From the NCBI GenBank assembly GCA_020633295.1, contig JACKDW010000010.1, positions 186,001 through 250,000 on the forward strand: a stretch of 64,000 nucleotides of DNA, written 5' to 3'. The stretch's first letter is position 1. Every line of letters begins with the position of its first letter. Both the position numbers and the translations under genes were made by a program. Shown piece after piece: positions 50,644 through 58,864 of the stretch. This DNA is from Myxococcales bacterium. Lineage in GTDB: Bacteria > Myxococcota_A > Polyangia > Nannocystales > Nannocystaceae. The notes below the pieces were generated by a model that saw nothing but the letters and a program-made list of their open reading frames with translations, did not search any database and was not told the DNA's origin.

Positions 50644-51849
50644 TCAGCTCTCGCAGGTGATGTTGTTGTTGCTGTCCATGTCGATCTCGACGTGGGTGCA
50701 GTTGCCGTTGCCGTCGCCGTCGAGCCAGAAGCGCTTGCAGGCGAAGGACCACAGCCCGAAGTTGAACGAGCCGCCTGAGCACCAGCCGGGCTGATCGGTG
50801 CCCCACTCGTTAAAGGTGCCCGCGCACTCGATCGCGCTCGTGCACTTGTTGGTCGAGGTGTTCGCGGCCGAGCAGGCGCACACCGTGTCGACGCGGATCC
50901 CGTCGTTGCTCGACATCTCGACGTCGAAGAACTGCGCGCTCGAGCCCGTCGCGTTCCCGGTCGAGCTGACCGCGCAGACCTTCTCCTGGCCGTCCGAGAG
51001 CGTGTCGGTGATCTTGCAGCGGTAGAAGGTGTTGCTCTTGCTGTAGGTGAGCGTCACGTCGCCGCTCGAGCCCGAGTTCGTGCCGTTGAGGTCGATGTAC
51101 AGGTGCGTCGGCGTCGCGTTGGACGGCGGCTCGTTGGAGACCGGCGCGACGCAGAACGGCGACTCGTCCTCGAGCTCGGCCGCGCACGCGCCGTCCGTGC
51201 ACACGCCGCTGCCGCAGTCCTCGCTCGACGCGCACTCGGTGCCCGCAGCCCCGGGCGGGAGCGAGAGGTCCTCGGGCCCGCAGGTGCCGACGCGCGCCTG
51301 CGTGTCCGGGTCGATCGAGATGTCGCACTGGAGCCCGTCGGCGCAGGTGAACATGTTGGTGATGTCGTCGCCGACGGGCGTGCAGTCCTCGCCCACCCCG
51401 CGGCTGCCGCGGAGGAAGGTCGGGCGGTCCAGGCCGCGCTCTTGCGGCGTGCAGCTCGCGACGCTGCTCGCCTGCTGGCGCAGGAATTCGCCCGCGGCGG
51501 CGGCGTCGTAGATAAGCTCGCCGTTCTTCAGCGCGTCGCTCGCGAGCGCCAGCCCGAGGCCTTCCGCGCAGCGCGACTGCTCCACGCACGCGTCGACCCC
51601 GGCGAATTCGGGATCCTCGCAGCAGCCGAGCGCGCCGGCGCAGGTGATCTCGTCGGCCAGCGCGCAGAAGTCGGCGGCCTCGACGTCGCCCTCGATCGCG
51701 GGGACGTCGACCAGCGACATCTCGTCGGTCTCGGAGGAGGTCTCGGCGTCGGAGTCGGATTCGGAGTCAGAGCCGCCCGAACAGCCGCCCAGCGGGGCGA
51801 GCAGCGCTGTGGACAGGGCGAGGAGGAGGTGGAGGTTGGGCTTGGACAT
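50644..51849 (-). CDS. Cys-rich surface lipoprotein, unknown function
   Basis: The protein has 401 residues. The signal peptide ends in PLGGC, followed by an acidic Ser/Asp/Glu linker. The mature part has more than twenty Cys in modules such as FCALADEITCAGALGCCEDPEFAGVDACVEQSRC, VGEDCTPVGDDITNMFTCADGLQC and GTECASSEDCGSGVCTDGACAAEL; the last is a common 'C...SEDCGSG.C..G.C' motif of myxobacterial surface proteins. The C-terminal third is beta-rich (GDVTLTYSKSNTFYRCKITD). No catalytic motif. It lies 9 bases downstream of the legumain-fusion gene's start side (50634), so on the minus strand it is transcribed just before that gene and probably with it. ATG at 51849. Confidence 0.8.
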   Translation of the reverse strand: MSKPNLHLLLALSTALLAPLGGCSGGSDSESDSDAETSSETDEMSLVDVPAIEGDVEAADFCALADEITCAGALGCCEDPEFAGVDACVEQSRCAEGLGLALASDALKNGELIYDAAAAGEFLRQQASSVASCTPQERGLDRPTFLRGSRGVGEDCTPVGDDITNMFTCADGLQCDISIDPDTQARVGTCGPEDLSLPPGAAGTECASSEDCGSGVCTDGACAAELEDESPFCVAPVSNEPPSNATPTHLYIDLNGTNSGSSGDVTLTYSKSNTFYRCKITDTLSDGQEKVCAVSSTGNATGSSAQFFDVEMSSNDGIRVDTVCACSAANTSTNKCTSAIECAGTFNEWGTDQPGWCSGGSFNFGLWSFACKRFWLDGDGNGNCTHVEIDMDSNNNITCES

Positions 51850-52112
51850 CACTAGGGGTCGCTCCTGGACGACGCGCGGTCGTCCTGCGGGGTCGTTCGT
51901 GGGCGAGGCGCGGCGCCTCTCAGCAAAGGAATCGCCACCCCCGCGGCGATTCTTCACGACGACAGAAAAATCCGTCGCCGCCCGCGAGCGCGCCCGCGCG
52001 CCGCGCGGCCGCCCGATCGGCGACATGCCCGTTCGACCACCCGCGAGCGGCGCGTCACGACGCTAGCCGCGACGGTGTTCGCGACGCTCGCTTCCCGCTT
52101 CGCCTCGCGGCG

Positions 52113-54584
52113 CTAGCCGACGCCCTGGCAGGCGGGGCCCTCGACGCTGTTGTTGTTGTCCTCGACGCACTCGTTGAGCGCGCCGTTGCCCATGCCGTCG
52201 TCGTCGACGACCGCCCAGATGCTCCCATCCATGATGTCGGTGTCGACGAACAGGAACACCTGCTCCGAGCCGCCCGCCGGGATCGCGTTCTGCGTCTGCA
52301 CCGTGCCGAGGTAGCCCAGGTTCGCCTCGTAGAACGAGACGTTGACGCCCGGGCCGACGCCGAGGCAGCCCTCGTTGGCGACGCGCACCGAGAGGTCGAG
52401 GTCGGGGCAGGCGTTCGCGTTCGCGTTGAGGTCGTAGGGGACGAGGTCGGGCGCGCAGAAGTCACCGGCGCCCTGCGTGTTGCGGCGGTAGCTGTTGAGC
52501 GGCTCGTCCATCGGCCACAGCCAGCTGTCCTCCTCGACGAGCGGGATCTGGCCCGTGTCGTCCACGTTGGTGATGTGGTACGTGTGCTGGTTCCAGACGG
52601 GGCGCGTGCTGACCCAGTTGTCGAGGCTGTCCTGAAGGACCTCTAGACCCGTGTCGAGCCCCCACGAGATGTCGTTGTTGGTGGCGAAGACGATCTCCGC
52701 CTTGAAGTCGCCGTCGACGTCCGCGATCACCGGGTACTCCGTACGCGTGCGCGACGTGTTGCGGTCGCGGAACAGCACCTCCGCGTCGCTCATGATGCCG
52801 TCGCAGCCGGGGCCCGGCGGATTCAGCTCGCAGTCCGGCTCGACGCCGGGGTAGATGCGGATCCACTTCTCGTCGTTGTAGACGACCTCGTTGCGGCCGT
52901 CGCCGTCGAAGTCGAACACCGAGGAGCCGGTCACGCGGGACGAGTCGTCCTCGACGGTCGCGCGCCACAGCTCCGTGAACGACACGCCGTCGAAGGTGAC
53001 GACGACGTAGCGCGAGGAGCCGGCGGTGCCGATGTCGGGCGTGCCGTCGCCGTCGAAGTCGGCGATGTTGGGGGCGCCGCCGCCGTCGCTGGAGCCGGGG
53101 ATGTTGATGTTCGCGATCTCGACGCCGGTCTGGCCGTTGAGCGCGTAGATCCGGCCGCCGCGCACGAGGATGACCTCGGGGAGGCCGTCCTTGTCGAAGT
53201 CGGCGACGCCGCACTTGCCGTCGCCGACCGCCGAGTGCCACAGCGTGACGCCGGTGAAGTCGTTGCCGGCGACGGTGCCGGTGAAGCTGTAGGCCGTGCG
53301 CCCCGCGAGCAGCTCCGGGCGGTCGTCGCCGTCGAGATCCGCGATGCAGGAGATCGGGCCCTGAATGTCGAGCCCCTGCCCCTGCGTGCCCTGCCACAGC
53401 AGCGCGCCGTCGGCGTCGTAGACCGCGCGGCCGAAGGTCACCTCCGGGCGACCCTCGCCGTCGAGGTTGGCGATCGCCACGGAGCCGCTCGCCTCGGTGC
53501 CGGAGAACGCGTCGGACTGCCACAGCGGCGTGCCGTCGTTGTCGAACGCGAGCAGGAACTTGCCCTCGCCGGACACGACGAACTCGGGGAGGCCGTCGAG
53601 GTCGAGATCGCCGGCGGCCGGGTTCGCGGTCCCGTCGGTCTCGAACGCCGGGTCGATCGCCGACCAGATCTTCTCGCCCGTGTCGCCGCGGATCGCTCGC
53701 AGCACGCCGTTGGCCCCCGCGTTGCCGGCGCGGTAGGTGTTGAAGACGATGTCTGGGACGCAGTTGTCGTCGACGTCCACGACCAGCGGGATCGACGAGC
53801 TCTGGTTGTTGATCGGCGCGTCGTCGTCGGCGATGGTGACGTGCGGCCACGTCACCGCGCACTTGCCGTTCTCGCAGACCTCGGCGTTCTGGCACTGGCT
53901 GTCGTCGTTGCAGTTGACGCTCTTGCGCACGCCCCACGTGAACAGCGGGACAGGCTCAAAGACGTTCTGGGGCGGCACGTAGATGCAGGTGGGATCCGCC
54001 TTGGCGGGGACGCAGAGCCCGAGCTGGGAGTCGCAGACGAAGCCGTCGTCGCACTGCTGCGGATCGTCCTTGGTCGCGCAGAGCATCTCGGTGCAGGCGT
54101 TGCCCGGGACCACGCACGCGCCGAGGTAGCAGACCTCGCTCATGTCGCAGCAGTCCTTGGCCTCGCCGCAGGGCGGCGCGCCGCCGCAGTCGTCCGAGCA
54201 CTGGTCGAGGAAGCACACCTGGTCGGGCTCACAGCACGCGCCGCCGCACTCGAACTGCGCGCCGGTGCACTCGACGACGCCCGTGTCGGTCGCGTCGGTG
54301 GGATCCGTGGTCGACAGGTCGCTCGTCGGGCCGACGGACGTCGGGTCCGTGCCCGTCGAGGACTCGGTCCCCGAGTCCGTGCCGCCCGGGCCCGCCGAGC
54401 TCGCGTCGCTCTCCGAGCCCGCGTCGCTCGGCCCCGCCGAGCTCGCGTCGACGGTGCCGGCGGTGCCGTCGCTGGCCGACGCGCCGGTCTCTGAGGTCAT
54501 CTCGTTGTCGCCGCAGCTGACGGTGAGCGCGAGGGCGCCGCTCACGAGCAGCGCGGTGACGAGTCGGGGGGTGCACCACTTCAT
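52113..54584 (-). CDS. FG-GAP/VCBS-repeat lipoprotein with Cys-rich modules
   Basis: The protein has 823 residues. The signal peptide ends in LTVSC, then a linker of about 80 Ser/Thr/Asp/Gly residues. A Cys-rich segment follows (ECTGAQFECGGACCEPDQVCFLDQC; CGEAKDCCDMSEVCYLGACV; CNDDSQCQNAEVCENGKC). From about 260 come some seven FG-GAP/VCBS beta-propeller blades with acidic Ca-binding loops: DVDDNCVPDIV, DLDLDGLPEFV, DLDGDDRPELL, DFDKDGLPEVI, DFDGDGTPDIG, DFDGDGRNEVV, DVDGDFKAEIV. The end (LDLSVRVANEGCLGVGPGVNVSFYEANLGYLG) is a CARDB-like beta sandwich. Surface-exposed adhesion or ligand binding is likely. GGAGG lies 8 bases before the ATG. Confidence 0.88.
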   Translation of the reverse strand: MKWCTPRLVTALLVSGALALTVSCGDNEMTSETGASASDGTAGTVDASSAGPSDAGSESDASSAGPGGTDSGTESSTGTDPTSVGPTSDLSTTDPTDATDTGVVECTGAQFECGGACCEPDQVCFLDQCSDDCGGAPPCGEAKDCCDMSEVCYLGACVVPGNACTEMLCATKDDPQQCDDGFVCDSQLGLCVPAKADPTCIYVPPQNVFEPVPLFTWGVRKSVNCNDDSQCQNAEVCENGKCAVTWPHVTIADDDAPINNQSSSIPLVVDVDDNCVPDIVFNTYRAGNAGANGVLRAIRGDTGEKIWSAIDPAFETDGTANPAAGDLDLDGLPEFVVSGEGKFLLAFDNDGTPLWQSDAFSGTEASGSVAIANLDGEGRPEVTFGRAVYDADGALLWQGTQGQGLDIQGPISCIADLDGDDRPELLAGRTAYSFTGTVAGNDFTGVTLWHSAVGDGKCGVADFDKDGLPEVILVRGGRIYALNGQTGVEIANINIPGSSDGGGAPNIADFDGDGTPDIGTAGSSRYVVVTFDGVSFTELWRATVEDDSSRVTGSSVFDFDGDGRNEVVYNDEKWIRIYPGVEPDCELNPPGPGCDGIMSDAEVLFRDRNTSRTRTEYPVIADVDGDFKAEIVFATNNDISWGLDTGLEVLQDSLDNWVSTRPVWNQHTYHITNVDDTGQIPLVEEDSWLWPMDEPLNSYRRNTQGAGDFCAPDLVPYDLNANANACPDLDLSVRVANEGCLGVGPGVNVSFYEANLGYLGTVQTQNAIPAGGSEQVFLFVDTDIMDGSIWAVVDDDGMGNGALNECVEDNNNSVEGPACQGVG

Positions 54585-54885
54585 CTCGACATCCTCCAGG
54601 TGAATCCACATGTTCTTTAGGGAAGGACGATTGTATACGGGCGGTGACCGGCTGCGCCTCGTCGCCGGATTGTCGCGAGCGGCGGCGCGGCGCGAGAACG
54701 TGCGGCGCGGCGTGGGCTCGCGCGCGCTCGAGATCGGGCGCGCGCGAGCCGGGCGGCGGTGACCGGCCCGTCAGCCGACGCGAGGACGCGTTGTTGACAA
54801 GCGCACCAGAAAACAACGAGGGTAGGGCTGCATCACCCACGCGCCACGGCGCCCGGCCTCGCCGACCGGCACCAACCGGCAGCCC
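54585..54885. other. Divergent gap between FG-GAP lipoprotein and HEAT-like genes
   Basis: No gene. It contains the GGAGG ribosome site of the minus-strand gene (54594-54598) and an AT-rich patch TTGTTGACAAG...AAAACAACG (about 54791-54818), whose outer TTGTT/AACAA parts are self-complementary and could be a promoter or operator of the plus-strand gene 70 bases on. Confidence 0.5.
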
Positions 54886-56391
54886 ATGAACACCCTCTGG
54901 ACCCCGCGCTGGACGACCCAGCGCGACGTCTGTCAGCGTCTCCTCGAGCTCCTCGACGCGAGGACCTGGCCGCTCGACTCCTCCGCGAACCGTCGTCAGC
55001 TCGCCGCGGTCTTGGCCGTCATCAGCGACGCGGGCTGCGCCCCGCGGTGGCAGGAGCTCCTGCTCAACCCCCACGAGGACCTCTGGGTCCGCCTCCGAGC
55101 GCGAGACGCCCTCGACGAGCTCGGCGCGCGCCTCTCGGAGGCCGAGCGCGCGGCGCTCCTGTTGGAGTGGCTCGCCGAGTTTGACCGGGATCGGAGCCCG
55201 TTCCCCCTCCAGGTGCAGGACTTGGTGACGCTGCTCGTGAGCGCCGCCGAGCCGTCGCGCTACCTCGCGGGGCTGCGAGCACTGTCGACGCGTCACCAGG
55301 GCGACCTGCTCAAGGACGCGCGGCTCCCCGACGCGCTCCGCGGCCCGCTGCAGGAGTCCTGGCTCGCGGCGCTGCGAGACGATCTCTCCGGAATAGATGT
55401 TGTTTGGGACATGCTGGATCAGGCGCCCGTACGGCGCTGGGCCCTCGCATCACCGGCGCCGCTCTCGCCGATTCAGGTCCGGAGAGCGCTGGCGGACGCG
55501 TCGCTCGCCGAGGTCGAGGCGTTCTTCGACGGCTTCCCGGGTCGTCTCGAGGAGGCGCGGGCGGCGTTCTGCCTCCCGCTCCCCGCGCTGGCGTTGACCG
55601 CCGAGGAGGCGCTGGAGGCGATCCACGCGTGCTTTCGCGAGAACCGCGCGTATCGTCGCGTGAGCCCGCGCTCGATCAACGCCTGCGCGACCCTGGATCA
55701 GCTGGGCGAGGACGCGCGGCGCGAGGCTCGTGGCTGGGAGGACATTCACCCGGATCTCAAGAAGCACTGGCTCTCGGCCAGACGCTCTCGGGATCGCGGA
55801 CAGTCCGAGGACGAATTGGTGCGCCGGGCCGGCGCGGCCCGACGCGCGGATCGTCCCCTGTTCCTGGACAAGCTCTCCAGCGCCCGCGCGCTCGATCGGT
55901 ACTACGCGCTGGAGTGGTTCGCGGCGGTTGGCGAGCGACCTCCGGGGCTCGTCGAGCTCGCCGAGCGAGATCCCCACCCGGTCGTGCGGATCCAGGCGGC
56001 GGGTCTCCACGCCATGGACGAGCCCAGCGGCTTGGCGCACCTGCGGGAGCGCGCGCGCGCGGGCGCGCACGTGTGCGAGCGCGCGGAGGCGCTGCGGTGG
56101 CTCGAGGAGCTCGATCTCGAGGGGAGCGCGGAGATCTTCGTCGCGGCGCTGGACGATCGAGCGCCGTTTGAGCAGCACTACCTCCCCGCGCTCGGCCAGG
56201 CGATCCAGGCGCTGCAGGCCATCCCTGGAGAAGCCTCGATGACGGCGCTGCTCCGCGCCGCGCTCCGGGGTCCGTGCTTTTACTCGAGCGAGCTCGTCAA
56301 CGCGGCGCTGCGCTATCGCCTCGGTCGCGCGCCCGAGCAGAGCTGGCGGTTCGTCTGGCGACGGCTCGCGCTGCGCAGGCCGACCCTCTGA
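54886..56391 (+). CDS. HEAT-repeat-like helical protein, unknown function
   Basis: This 501-residue, all-helical, soluble protein has pairs of helices such as RRQLAAVLAVISDAGCAPRWQELLLNPHEDLWVRLRARDALDEL, RYYALEWFAAVGERPPGLVELAERDPHPVVRIQAAGLHAM and ALRWLEELDLEGSAEIFVAALDD. They have the periodicity of HEAT/ARM repeats and include PHPVVRIQAAG, close to the HEAT consensus. Similar large helical proteins of unknown role are common in myxobacteria, sometimes near NTPase or kinase modules. No catalytic motif, signal or membrane segment. Codon use is slightly less GC-extreme in the middle (for example GTGCTTTTACTCGAG) than in neighbours. ATG start after a GC-rich leader without an obvious ribosome site. 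Confidence 0.7.
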   Translation: MNTLWTPRWTTQRDVCQRLLELLDARTWPLDSSANRRQLAAVLAVISDAGCAPRWQELLLNPHEDLWVRLRARDALDELGARLSEAERAALLLEWLAEFDRDRSPFPLQVQDLVTLLVSAAEPSRYLAGLRALSTRHQGDLLKDARLPDALRGPLQESWLAALRDDLSGIDVVWDMLDQAPVRRWALASPAPLSPIQVRRALADASLAEVEAFFDGFPGRLEEARAAFCLPLPALALTAEEALEAIHACFRENRAYRRVSPRSINACATLDQLGEDARREARGWEDIHPDLKKHWLSARRSRDRGQSEDELVRRAGAARRADRPLFLDKLSSARALDRYYALEWFAAVGERPPGLVELAERDPHPVVRIQAAGLHAMDEPSGLAHLRERARAGAHVCERAEALRWLEELDLEGSAEIFVAALDDRAPFEQHYLPALGQAIQALQAIPGEASMTALLRAALRGPCFYSSELVNAALRYRLGRAPEQSWRFVWRRLALRRPTL

Positions 56392-56471
56392 TGATCGCCG
56401 CGCGTTGATGCGTGTTCGAACGGACATGCACGCTGTCGGCGCGGCCGCGACCGCGACGCGCCGGTTTCGCG

Positions 56472-57848
56472 TCAGCGCGGTCGCACGCGCATCCGCAGCG
56501 GGCGAGCGAAGCGCAGCGTCGAGATCGCGCGCGTGCCGATCGGCGCGTGCTCGACGCGCTCGAGGTGAAACCGGCGCGTCAGCATGGCGAGCGCCGTCAC
56601 GCCCTCGAGCATCGCGAAGTGCTCGCCCACGCAGGCGCGGCGGCCCCGGAGGAAGGGCGCGTACGCGTAGGGCTCGATCGCGTCGACGCGCTCGGGCGCG
56701 AAGCGCTCGGGGCGAAACTCGTCGGGGCGCTCCCAGAAGTCGGGGTGGCGGTGGACCGCGTAGATCATCGCCACCACCGTGTCGCCGGCGCGCACGTCCA
56801 CGCCGTGGAAGCGGTCGTCCTCCAGCGCCCTGCGGGGCACCCCGGGGACCGGCGGGTACAGGCGCATGGCCTCGAGGAACACCATCCGCGTGTACGCGAG
56901 CGCGGGCACGTGCTCGGCTCGCGGCGGGCCGTCGCCGAGCACTCGACTAGACTCTTCGAACAGCTTCTGCTCGACCGCGGGGTGCCGCGCGAGCAGGTAG
57001 AAGATCCAGCTGAGCGTCAGGCTCGTGGTCTCGTGCCCGGCGAGGATCAGCGACTTGACCTCATCGACGATCTGCTGGTCGGCCATGCCCTCACCGGTCT
57101 CGGGGTCACGCGCGACCAGCAGCCGCGAGAGCACGTCGTCTCCGCCGAGCTCCCCGGCGCGCCCGCGCGCGACGACGCCGCGGACGACTCGCTCGAGGCG
57201 CGCGGCGGCGCGGCGCGCTTCGAAGTTGCCGGGCGTGGGCATCCAGGGCTGCAGGAGCCCGCCGCTGAAGATGTGCCAGGTCGACTGGCGCAGGCAGACC
57301 TCGAGGTCATGCCCGATCATCTCTGCCTCCTCGTCGAGGTCGCTCTTGAACATGGCGCCGCCGACGATCCACAGCGTCAGCCGCATCATGTCGTCCGTGA
57401 TGTCGCGGGGCGTCGTCGGGGCCGTGCTCGCCCACTCGCCGAGGAGACGCTCGACGCGGTCGAGGATCACCGGCAAGAACCGGTTGACCTCGGCCTGGCG
57501 AAATTCGGGCGCGAGCAGGCGGCGCTGGCGAGTCCAGAGCTCGCCGTCGCTGAGGAACAGCCCGTTGCCGAGGATGGGCGCGAGGAACCCGTAGGTCTCG
57601 GCCTTGGGGTAGTTGCGGACGTTGGTTCGAAACACGCGCTTGAGCAGCGCGGGGTGCATCAGCCACAGCCCGGCCCGCGGCCGGCGACGCCGGATCACGT
57701 CGCCGAAGCGCCGCCGCAGCTCGATCGACGAGTCGGCGTAGTTCTGCAGCGCGCGGGCGAAGTAGTAGAGCTCCTGGACGTTGGTGAAGCCGCGCGGCGT
57801 GAACCGGAGCGCGCCCTCGCGCTCCTCGGGCGCTCGAGTCGACGGCAT
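56472..57848 (-). CDS. Cytochrome P450
   Basis: This 458-residue protein has all P450 hallmarks: the I-helix oxygen-binding motif LILAGHETTSLTLSW, the K-helix ExxR (FLEAMRLYPPVPGVPR), the PERF-type segment (FRPERFAPERV) and the haem loop FLRGRRACVGEHFAMLE, with Cys406 as thiolate ligand. It resembles the long-chain/fatty-acid or CYP102/CYP4-like soluble group more than classic short bacterial P450s, judged by the ETTS and PPVPGVPR motifs. No membrane anchor. The ATG at 57848 is chosen; upstream frame is in another gene. The APH-like kinase gene lies just upstream on the same strand. A terpene synthase 22 kb away might supply a substrate, but that is speculative. Confidence 0.93.
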   Translation of the reverse strand: MPSTRAPEEREGALRFTPRGFTNVQELYYFARALQNYADSSIELRRRFGDVIRRRRPRAGLWLMHPALLKRVFRTNVRNYPKAETYGFLAPILGNGLFLSDGELWTRQRRLLAPEFRQAEVNRFLPVILDRVERLLGEWASTAPTTPRDITDDMMRLTLWIVGGAMFKSDLDEEAEMIGHDLEVCLRQSTWHIFSGGLLQPWMPTPGNFEARRAAARLERVVRGVVARGRAGELGGDDVLSRLLVARDPETGEGMADQQIVDEVKSLILAGHETTSLTLSWIFYLLARHPAVEQKLFEESSRVLGDGPPRAEHVPALAYTRMVFLEAMRLYPPVPGVPRRALEDDRFHGVDVRAGDTVVAMIYAVHRHPDFWERPDEFRPERFAPERVDAIEPYAYAPFLRGRRACVGEHFAMLEGVTALAMLTRRFHLERVEHAPIGTRAISTLRFARPLRMRVRPR

Positions 57849-57888
57849 GGCGCGAGCGTAGCAGCCTCGCGCTCCGGCGGCGTCGCGC

Positions 57889-58794
57889 TCACCGCGGCAG
57901 CGCGAGCGCGCGAGCGCGCGCGCGCGCGAGAACCTCGGTGGTGCGCGCCCGCATCGTCTGCAGCGTCGCGGCGTCGAGTCCCCACTGACCCATCGAGTCG
58001 CTCGCGGCGAGCCCCGCGTAGAGCTCCCAGATCGGGAGCTCCGTCGTGTCGACGTCGCGCGCGGCGAGGTAGCGGCGGGTGAAGGTCTCGACGTCGTCCT
58101 CGTCGCCGCGCCAGAGCAGCTCGAGTCGACAGCACGCGAGGTCCAGCAGGGGGTCGCCGAGCGCCGCGTCCTCCCAGTCGACGACGGCGGCGACGCGACC
58201 GTTACGCCACAGGATGTTGCCAGGCCAGAAGTCACCGTGAACGAGGACCGACGCGGGCGGTGAGCGCGACGCGGCGCGGGCGGTGAGCGCGTCGCGGAGC
58301 GCGTCGTCTGAGCTCGGCACAAACCGCAGCGCGCCGGCGATCGGGTCGTCGCCCCGCGGCAGCGTCGGCAGCTCGAGCGCGTCGAGCTCGAGCGCGTGCA
58401 GGCGCGCGAGGAATTCCGCCATCTCGCCGAGCGCGCCGGCGCGGGGGCGCTCCGGCAGCCCCGCGCGCCCCTCAACGAACTCGAGGACGAGGAACGGAGA
58501 GGGGAGCAGCTCCCGCGAGGTGTCGAGCAGCAGCGGCGCCGGCACGGGCAACCCTGCGCGGCGCAGCGCCGTGAGCAGCGCGAACTCCGTGGCCGTGACG
58601 TCGTCGGCGAGCGGCTTCCAGGCGGCCGCGCCGTGTCGTCGGAGGACGACGCGCGCGGGGGCGCCCGCGCGCGTGGTGAACTCGAGGAGCTCGACGGCGG
58701 CCGAGACCCCGCCGGTGAGCGGCTCGCGACGCGTGAGCGTCGCGCCGGGTGAGAGGCGCTCGAGGATCGCGGCGTGGGGGTCGTTCGCGGTCAT
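57889..58794 (-). CDS. APH-family small-molecule kinase
   Basis: This 301-residue protein of the aminoglycoside-phosphotransferase/choline-kinase family has an N-lobe with ARVVLRRHG and FLVLEFVEGRAGLPERP, the catalytic loop VLVHGDFWPGNILW (Asp in HGD, Asn in GNIL) and the metal-binding VVDWEDAALGDPLLDLA. It phosphorylates a hydroxyl of a small molecule in the cytoplasm; the family covers acyl-CoA dehydrogenase-linked, fructosamine, choline and antibiotic kinases and the sequence does not discriminate. It lies 40 bases upstream of the P450 on the same strand, so co-transcription is likely. A resistance function is possible but unsupported. Confidence 0.9.
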   Translation of the reverse strand: MTANDPHAAILERLSPGATLTRREPLTGGVSAAVELLEFTTRAGAPARVVLRRHGAAAWKPLADDVTATEFALLTALRRAGLPVPAPLLLDTSRELLPSPFLVLEFVEGRAGLPERPRAGALGEMAEFLARLHALELDALELPTLPRGDDPIAGALRFVPSSDDALRDALTARAASRSPPASVLVHGDFWPGNILWRNGRVAAVVDWEDAALGDPLLDLACCRLELLWRGDEDDVETFTRRYLAARDVDTTELPIWELYAGLAASDSMGQWGLDAATLQTMRARTTEVLARARARALALPR

Positions 58795-58864
58795 CGGGCT
58801 GCGCCTGCAGTGTACCCGAAGGCGCCGCGCTGCGGCCGTGGCCCCCGCGGCGGGTCGTGGGGCC

